This document shows, in pieces, positions 55,420 through 64,000 of a stretch of DNA of 64,000 nt. The position numbers and the translations under genes are program-made. How positions within the stretch are numbered: position 1 is the stretch's first letter; each line of letters opens with the position of its first letter. The notes beneath the pieces were generated by a model. That model was not told the DNA's origin. It ran no database searches and was given only the letters and a program-made list of their open reading frames with translations. Source of the stretch: Burhinus oedicnemus (lineage: Eukaryota > Chordata > Aves > Charadriiformes > Burhinidae); NCBI GenBank assembly GCA_008921705.1, contig VFFE01007105.1, positions 632,663 to 696,662 on the forward strand, read 5' to 3'.

Positions 55420-55760
55420 GCTCCCAGCTTCCCCTTCACAGACAGATCCTCCATTCCCTGATTGTCCTTGTCTCTGTTCCAGTTTCAATTCATTTTTGTT
55501 GAATATTGGCAATCAAACAGTCTACCCTAGTCCAAGTGAGGTTGCACCACTGTCTGGTACAGCAGCATTAATCTCTACTGGAAATTCATCTTCTAATACA
55601 TCCTTGGATCATACCTTGCTTTTTTATGGCCATATCACACTGTCAGCTCATCATCAGTCTTTGATCAACCTGATACAGCTCAGTCTTCTTCCTGCACGCA
55701 CGATAGAAGGCTGCAGCAGGCACTGCTCTCCCTGTGAGCCACATACTGCTCTCTGCTGTC
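55420..55760 (-). mobile_element. Ancient CR1-like LINE fragment
   Basis: On the + strand there is a colinear series of pieces typical of reverse-oriented old CR1-like elements: GATCCTCCATTCCCTGATTG, GTTCCAGTTTCAATTCATTT, TCCAAGTGAGGTTGCACCAC, AATCTCTACTGGAAATTC, GGCCATATCACACTGTCAGC and TGATCAACC. The coding frames are degraded. The element lies in the same orientation as ARHGEF9. Confidence 0.7.
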
Positions 55761-56752
55761 GTGTGCTGCTAGAAACCTCAAATCTGCTGTCTGGTTATTT
55801 GGTTACCCTGGTAATTTTCCATATCCTTCTCTGCTAATATAAGAAGAAAAATTCAAGGCTTAAAACACCTCTTTATATAGTCAGTTTTCACTATCTGGGT
55901 AAAATTAGATGCAAATCTCAGCACCAGGCTAATGAAGGTATTTCAGAGGCAGAACAAAATCACAGCTTCCCCCAGCAAACAAAACCTGAAATAAAAGCAG
56001 GGATTTGTCCGCACCTTGCTGAGCCAGCTCCTGAGGAACGCAAGACCGGGCACTTACCAGCAGGTCACCTCAGTGTGTCAAACCAAGGCAAATTCCCCCC
56101 TCCCACACTTACACTTGCAAGAGAAACAATTTTGGCTATTCCAACCTCTGAAATACCAGAGACCATAGGCAGAGCCCCACCGCTCAGAGCCACCCCGATG
56201 AATGCACCGTGCTGAGCATATCCACCTTCCCATTGCACGTACAAATGCTTCACTAGGAAGGATGTAGCCAGACAGGACTCTTTTAACCCTTTTTACCTTC
56301 TTTCACTCCAGAGGGATGCACGTGGCTCATGTCAAAGCCACCTGAACAGGGAACCGGCCCTGAACCTGCTTCTGCAGAAAGTCCTCTTGCTTCACACAGA
56401 AGCAGTAAGATGTGTACCGGAGCGGTGGTTTCCCACTAGCAATGCACAACAATCCCACCTCAAAACATCTCCTCCTAGTCCAGGACAGGATTTCTTCCCA
56501 CACCGGCAGACCCTCCTCTACTCACACCTCAGCTTCAGCTTTTGCTACAGCTCAGCACATCTGTGCAATGAGTACTAACCTACATCACCTCTGTATTTTA
56601 AGAGAAAGAAAGGGACATTCAGGTTCACAAGAGCTGGATAGGTGGGGAAGTTCAGCCTTTCCATAAGAATCCATATTAAGAAAACTCAATTTGACAAAAC
56701 CATTGAAGAAATCAAGCTCAAAAAGACACTCGCTGCCAAGTTTCTCCATCCG

Positions 56753-56804
56753 TTCACATCACTCTAGAAATCCACCCATTCACATCACTCTAGCAATCCA
56801 CCCG
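56753..56804. repeat. Two-copy 26-nt tandem duplication
   Basis: TTCACATCACTCTAGAAATC CACCCA (56753-56778) is followed directly by TTCACATCACTCTAGCAATC CACCCG (56779-56804). The copies differ at two positions, so the duplication is fairly recent or conserved. Confidence 0.95.
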
Positions 56805-57775
56805 CAGAATTTTTTTCTCATCTTGAATAAATAGTTATTTTTGCACTTAAGGAAAGTTGAAAACATTTTCCATACTTTCAAACTTTCTCTGGCATTCCCA
56901 TCAAGCTCAAATCCCTTCTCAAAATACCCTTCAAACTTTGGGGAAAAACATTTGTGGCTTGTGCTCAAAGCTCCAGAAACTTTCTTTCAGAGGCTGATGT
57001 TTCTTCAGCAACTTGCTTTCCTGTTAAATAATTCAAGGGCCCAAAAAAAGGCACAAAAACAGTGAGGAACAGAAATGCTAAACTGAGGCTGGTCTCCAAA
57101 GCCCAACTGAAGGGACAACCTGAAAGGAGAGAGACTCAGCTTCTGGAAAGACAATCTTTTGTCAGAAGAGACAGTCAACAGGATCTCCCCAGCATCAGTG
57201 CACGTTGGTCTACCTTAGGTCAGAAGAACACGAAGCTTTCATGTCACGTAGTCAAAGCAGAGATAGATTTCCTCAAACCAAGGGCACTAAGATGACTTTA
57301 GATTAACGAAGGCTTAAGGTCAATACATCCCCATCAAGCTCGAATTGCTGTTTCTTGAATTAATAGTTCTCAGTCCAGTTTCAAGTTGACAGGAATCCAG
57401 AAACCACCAGCAGAGTTGGGAAATCAATGTCAATATGCTAGATTTCCCAGTTTCCAATAGATTTTATTTTTGGTTTATATGAGCGTGAATGAGATCAGGA
57501 TTGGGTCTTCCTGTTTCAGGGTAGGATTGGGTTACCTACTCCTGCAAGATTTCTGGTAAAGGGAAGAATATCAGCGGGCGATCGAGAATTAAGGGAAACG
57601 AAGAAGGTAGACAGGTCATCCAAATTTGAGAAAAGGTACGATTATACTTGGATAATTCCCAGACATTTCCATGCGTATCCAAGCCAAATTTGATTCTCCC
57701 CTTACTGATAATAAAAGAATAAAAGCCACGTGCAGTATTCCACACTGAAAGGAACAGCAACGAATAGTAAACATG

Positions 57776-57863
57776 CGCACACACCAAGGTCACATACATG
57801 CACTACAAACCCTGTTCACTCCCATGCAAACAGACAGGTACACACCCACGCACACAGACACAC
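57776..57863. repeat. CA-rich low-complexity stretch
   Basis: An interrupted CACA/CACGCACA-rich segment (for example CACACCCACGCACACAGACA). It is not a pure microsatellite. Confidence 0.7.
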
Positions 57864-60800
57864 GCTGAGGCAATCGGCTCTATCCAGATGTTTCAGACTG
57901 CATGATTTCCTTACACAAAGCGGTGCGTATGGACTTTCTAATGCGTCTTTTGTACAGAGAGTGCCAACAAACTGCTATAAAATTCTGTAACTTTGCTTTG
58001 CGGTTCGTGCAGGTGTGTGGTTCTGCCTCTCAAATCCAACACCGGATTAACCCAGGGGCTGACAGTATCCACCAGCAAAACTTTGCTTGAATGATACTCC
58101 ACTGACTTCTTTGGAGCCACTTCTCTGTCTCATCCACAGAGCAGTTACCCCAGATTTAACTGCTGTGATTGAGGCCAGGACCCGGCCCAAAGGAAGGGAT
58201 GGGGAAAGACAGGCAAAGGTTAAAGCAGAGAAACAAAATGTGAAGAGGAAAGCAGAAGCCAGAGGGGCCTTCACTTGCAATTCAACAGCCGTTCGGATCA
58301 AGTGGCCTGACACAACACAGCTGGTTTGGTTTCTCAACAGGGATTTGAGGATCTGCATCCAAAGAGAAATCCTTTTCCCACGCGTAACCCACTGAAGCGC
58401 TGGCTCGTCGATGACCACTTCTCTTTTCGGACCAGCTTGAGCTACTGCAGCTCTGGAACACATTTAAATGGGGGAAAGACCTATGGCCTGTCATTCTCTT
58501 CTAGAGGAGTGATTTTTGCTCACGTGTCTGACCTGAAAACATTAAATACCTCCAAAACTAACCAGCCCTAGGAGACAAAGAACATGCCCGGGGAGAGAGC
58601 ACCAAAACACAGAAAGTAACGCAGAGCAGCAAAACCAGCCGTGTGCCCCCAGTAACGTCCCTTCAGCCCTCAGCACTGCCGGCTTCTGCTTCTGTGTCCT
58701 GTCTTAGATTTATTGAGTGTGTCTATCAACTTCCAGGTGCCTCCACTGCAAACCTCCTGGACAAGAGATGAAAAAAACATCCTGATCCTTCCCTCCAGGA
58801 TTTAATCCCCCTTTATTTTGGCCCAATTGGATGCTCTGCCAGTTTGTTCTGACCTCAGAGCCCCCGGTCTCGGGCAGGCGTGGGCAGATACCACCCAGGC
58901 TGGGAGCTGCAGATCAGCGGTGTGCCGACAGCTCTGCAGCTCAGGCACTCGCCTTATCTCCCCGCTCCGCTTAGTGCTCTTCCTACGAGTCTTTTCTCGA
59001 GCAGCTTTAATTTAAGCATTACCTTGCACCAGAAGATGTGGTACTCTTATTGACAGAGCTTTTTTGGGAATCGCAGATTTATACTTCTGCATCCAAATGA
59101 TTCAAGCGTGCAGAAACTCGCTTTGGACATAGCTGGGAGTTTGCTCTGGGAAGTTGTTCTGAAAATATATCGCTGGAGAGGATCTAAACTGGTGAACTCC
59201 ACCAGCTCCTCGCTCCCTACCGCTACACCAAGGTTTGTGCGATGCTGCTTTCACCTTGATGAAAACACTCGCAAAATAGGACACCCATCCCAAAGATCTG
59301 ACAGTCGCAAGGTGAACACCCCAGTGCAAAGCCATGAGGCAGCAGCACCATGGCTGCGTCTGGCCGCCCTGGGACAGCCCGGAGCAGGGCGGAAAAGCAT
59401 CACTCAGCATCACTTGTCTACAGCTTCCCTTCCCTAAAAAACCCAAACTTCTCTGTGGTGCCTAAAAGGTGACGCAGGGGTCTGTGCACAGCTCACTAGG
59501 TCTCAGACATATGAACCGCTACTGACCTTGCATTTTAAGTTCCTAAGCACTTTACAGCATCTCATCCCAAATTCCTTGCTTCAACCAGGACAGAGACTCC
59601 TTTTCTCTAGCTGGATTTTTAATAAAAATTAAGCTCAACACAACATAATCTTCCCCCCACACCCCCTAACTTGCTCTTCTCACACTGCAAATCCAGTACG
59701 GCAGGGCTTAGGAGCACAGGACGATCCTAAGAGCGCCAAAGAAAAATAAAGAAACTGAAAAAAAAAATATGAAGAAAAACTTTAAAAAAAAAAAGAAAAT
59801 GAAAACTGAATTCCCCCAGCTGGACAGTAAGGAAAGCACCTGCTGTCCATGGGGAAAACTGCTGTGCACGTGCAATTCCTTCCACTGCAGCACCTGAGGC
59901 AGTAACAGGAGTTTTTAAATTACTGTTATCTCAGCCATCCCCTTTTTATTTGTGCCTTGTAGAAGGGAGATTTCTTTCTGTTATTTTTAAACTCTGCTGC
60001 TCGATACCTTAAAGATTACAACCTTCGCAAACGAGCTGGCAGCCCTATCAGCTCGCCGCCAGCTGGATGCCGCTCGCTGGGCCTCCTGCGGCACAGCTCA
60101 ACGGCTCCTGCCGAAAAGGTGCCTTATTTGCTGCATCTCCACTTCCCATCCTCACTGCTGGAAATAATACCAGACCGAGAGGGACCCAAGGGACATTTTG
60201 CAGAGAAAACCGTGGGCAGCTGATACGTCAGGGTAATTCTTGAACTGAAACCTGGAGGGACTTTCCTTCTTCATTGCTTTTTTGGGTTTGGGTTTTTTTT
60301 TTTGGTGTCCTACATGAAATTCTCTTTCTTTCAGTGGTGTTTCTGGAAAATTAGAAACAGAGCTTTGCTCTGAGATTTTAAGCTTCTGGTGATTTCATTA
60401 ATTTCCAAACACTGATACTAGTGATTTTTTGGCGCGTGTGTGCGTACACGGGCACAACTATGCGTGCCGTGTTTCTGAAAGACCGCAAGCAGGATGAAAG
60501 TGTCACGACAGTAATTACCCAGTCATCATCCGTTCACTATTTAAGGGTTTTACACAGAATATAGTGAAGGCCCCAGAGAAACGGTGCACACACCTCCAAA
60601 ACCTCTCTGCCATCGAGATCAAACACCTCAGCTGCTTTCTTTTGCTGTGTTAATGACACCGAAAGGCAATCACCTTTTTTCTGCCGCAACCGCAGATATT
60701 AGCCACAAGCCTGGCAAGTGGGGACTAGTGCAGCCTAGCAGGAGGATTAGCATATTAATGAACCCAGAGCAAACCAAGCTCAAACTCAGCTGGGGAAGGA

Positions 60801-63664
60801 GGAAGGACAAGGAGACAGTTGGGGTGGACAGTCAGCTTGGTTGCCTGCCCAAAATGTTAGTATTGCAGTGGCTCTGGCGAGTGACATGTCAGCCTGCGAG
60901 CACGCATCCTCCGTGACAGAGGAACAGAAAGCATCTTGATTAGGGCTAACTGCAGTTTAAGATTGATCTTTCCCATTCTCCATCACCCACAAGGTCTCAC
61001 AGCGCGATTTGCCACGCTCTGAGGGGAAAAGCAACTCTCCTGGCTGCTCCGTCCCCTTTAGCCCCCAAACAAGATTTTCCTTGGTTGTTTGGGTTTTTTT
61101 TTACAAACGTTATTTCATCCCTGCTTTCAAACAAAGATAATCAATCGTGCAGAAGCACAGCTCCCTGGCACAGTCTGGGATTGTGCCACCGACTCCGGAG
61201 CACACGGATAAATCCTACGGCCAGCACAGATGGATTAACCTATCAGCAAGGGAAGACACCGGGGTCTGCACCAGTGCCAGCATCCCCTCCTAGCCTGACA
61301 GATCCTCTTCTCTCAGCAAAGCACTTCTGCCCTAAACAAGCTTCAGACCAGGCCACTTCTTTTGACGCTATCTTCCAAACACCTTGACATAAAGGATCAT
61401 GCATGTCAGGAGAGGATGTTATCTTAACTTACGGGTAATGCGAGCGGTGCCACTGCATTTCCTACCTATGGCCTTCTGCGGGTGGCCTCACGGCGTTACT
61501 GAGAATACCACTATCCGCCCGAGCAGCTGTGGCTTCAGGATAACCACACGCCAGACCCCAGCTGGAAATCACTCTCCCTTCTTATGTACATCAAGATACC
61601 TCTTGAATTTGTTTAGTTTGAACATTGTCGTGGTTTGGGCAGGAGAAACATGCACCAGTCCCGAGTAGTCATTACTAGAGGTTGAAGGCTGCCCACCTCT
61701 CTGGCTTTGCAAGGGACCAGCCTCAGGGACAGAGGGTTTGGGGGAAGAAAGTATTATAGTAATTAATTCTCAGTTCAGACTCAACAGTAAGGCAATATTA
61801 AAAAGAGGGAGGTGCTATGTAACCCCCAAAGAAACTCACCGTTCTGCATGGAACAGCAAAGAATTATTTGCCAATTACAGAAAGGTTAAAACACTGAAAA
61901 CTCCTGTAGCACACTATCCTCCAGCCTCTCTGAAAGCTCACTTGAGCTTCTTGCAGGAGAAAGGCAGCCACATTCTTATTTCACCCTAGGAAATACTATG
62001 CATTAAAGAAATGCAATAACATTTATTCCAGCTGCTCTTCCGAAGTGCCACTGACAGACGTATGTACACAGACTGGTGCTCGTCCTGCAAACACACAGAG
62101 CTTTAGCAGCAAAATTCACAAAATGGGAAGGAGTGCAGGAAACGGAGTATTCCGCTAGTACCGGCATCCTCTGCCTGGTGCAGCAAACTGGGCAAATTGA
62201 ATTTAGAAACAAAGAGAAAACAAGATAAAAGACAAACCTGGCATCCCGGAGGAGGAAAAATCACAGTGCCACAAAATTCTGATGCGCACCATTTCTTATC
62301 TTAAACAAATCTGTTCTTCTGATTTGCAGACATATAGCATTCAAAATTCCAGCTACAGAAAAACATCTCTGTTGCTGGATTTCAGGATTGCAGCTGACGT
62401 GCTTTGGACTTGGGCCTTCACTTTAGGTCTGGTGCAAACACACTGCTACCCCCGAGACATCAGGTAACACCAGCTGGCAACCGACTGGTATGTCTTCTCT
62501 TTATCCACAGGGTTTTGTATTCCCTGAAACTCCCAAACAACAGCGTATTTTGTTATAATGGTCAAAAAAAACCTTGAAAATATGCAAAGACTGACAATTT
62601 CTGACCTTCCAAATATTGTAGTTATGACATTTCACTTTGTTATTGCAGCCATGGACAAATGGTTCCAATGAAATATCTGTCACAAACTAGTCCCTTACAC
62701 CCAGACCACAACAATCTCTTTGCAGCAACTAAAAGGTTCAGTTAGACCATTATGAACTTAACTCTCGCCAGAAAAGAAATGGAAGAGCTGGAGCACCAAG
62801 GCAGCAGCTATTCTTGTTAAATTGGTCTCAGTTTTTTGAGTATCCTGTTGAACATTATAGAGGTCATACCCCTACGCCGCTATGAAAACGTAAGAAGTCT
62901 CTAAAACCCGTAGAGTTTAATAAGGAATGCTATATTCCCAAATCGCCTCAAATGTTTTACAGGGTATCATGACTTTCAGTTTTATAGGTCCAAACCACTA
63001 ACCAAATAAAAAGTCTATTTCTTCCAGATTTTCAAGCTTCAATTTTTCAAAGCCCAGAAGCACAAACACCGTTCACCGTGAACCAGGGAAGCCTCAGCCA
63101 TCACCTTTTATCAAAGATCCAGCCGTCTTTCCCAGCTGTCAAGTTTTGTGCTTCCTATGCGCAAGAGTTCACTGTTTCCCGTATTAACTTGGTGCCATGT
63201 ACTTTTTTCTGCTTTCCTAATGTTCGAAGCTCTCTGTGTTCTTGAGACAAAACTCTTCTTGAAAAGCTATAATAACCCATCACGGGACCCTTCAGACTTA
63301 ACAGCATCAGACCACAAACCTTATCGTCACGCGTGATCTTGCTGCCCACTTTCCCTTGTCTTTACGTTTTCGATAAATCTCCTGCGCACCCATAGGTTCC
63401 TATTTCCCATAAAGCGTGCTCTGAATGGATCACAGTGGTTCATCCTTTCCTTTTGCTCCCTCTTCCTGCCCTTACGGACACGCTGTTGGGTCGCTGACAG
63501 ACCGAGGTCCTGCGATACGCACACAACACACCATAGCCGCAGGAGCCCAAGGTTGCGTCGTGCCAGTTTACTGATGGATACAACAGGCAATCTCTTGGGC
63601 TCAAGGCAGTTCAGTCTTTGGCCTTGACAACTATATCTTCAAACAGGGACGTGAATTATGGTAA

Positions 63665-63678
63665 TGGTGGTGGTGGTG
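63665..63678. repeat. (GGT)n short microsatellite
   Basis: TGGTGGTGGTGGTG followed by TGGG in upstream intronic sequence. Confidence 0.85.
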
Positions 63679-64000
63679 TGGGTATCTGTCCAGTTGGACT
63701 GAAGCTGCAACATTACTTGGGGTAAAACAGTAACGCTTTCCAGACACTGCCAGCCAGGGCTGGATTTACACTTTTCATCTACTGTACGTTAGGGTTGTAA
63801 AATTTCATCGTTCTTTCTGTGCTGCCCTTCCCTTCCAGATTAATTTTATTAAGAGCTCTTTTTACGGGCACTATAAAGCACCATTCCACATTTGGGCCCC
63901 TTTTCAGAGGACAAATTTCTACATAGATCTTCTGTTATCTGAGGGCAACTCCTTCAAGCACACTCATTTCCCTTGGTTTTTCTCACTGCTACACATCCTC

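Overview
The window is vertebrate nuclear DNA, most likely from a bird. It has large introns with consensus GT-AG splice sites and a low repeat load. The recognisable repeats are CR1-type LINE fragments of several ages plus a few worn copies that resemble MIR/CORE SINEs. The two best-preserved CR1 copies carry 3' ends typical of neognath birds. No bacterial-type operon, CRISPR array or rRNA/tRNA gene was seen.

The only gene I can support is ARHGEF9 (collybistin, hPEM-2), on the minus strand, so it reads from right to left. Five consecutive internal coding exons are present: the SH3 exon (32680-32859), a linker plus start of the DH (RhoGEF) domain (19647-19838), and three further DH exons (12204-12383, 9497-9729 and 4853-4982). 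Together they make exactly 915 nt, an unbroken 305-codon stretch. All junctions are phase 0 except that between the fourth and fifth exons, where a Ser codon is split AG|T. The first exon(s) lie upstream, to the right of the window or unrecognised within it. The PH domain, C-terminus and 3' UTR lie downstream, to the left of position 1.

Layout: 1-4852 is intron after the last visible exon. 4853-32859 holds the five exons, separated by introns of 4.5, 2.5, 7.3 and 12.8 kb. 32860-64000 is about 31 kb of upstream (first-intron) sequence with no recognised coding exon. That upstream part carries most of the CR1 copies, two CpG-rich patches (33003-33152 and 45013-45217), a near-perfect RFX X-box (54659-54672) and several AT-rich stretches that look like candidate conserved noncoding elements.

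The protein is a neuronal Cdc42 exchange factor that binds gephyrin and neuroligin-2 at inhibitory synapses. I found no previously undescribed multi-gene system here. The observations most worth checking are a possible alternative promoter and N-terminus just upstream of the SH3 exon, the in-frame skippable exon structure, a well-preserved antisense CR1 copy, a pair of related segments of unknown family near 49.4 and 50.8 kb, and the candidate regulatory elements.
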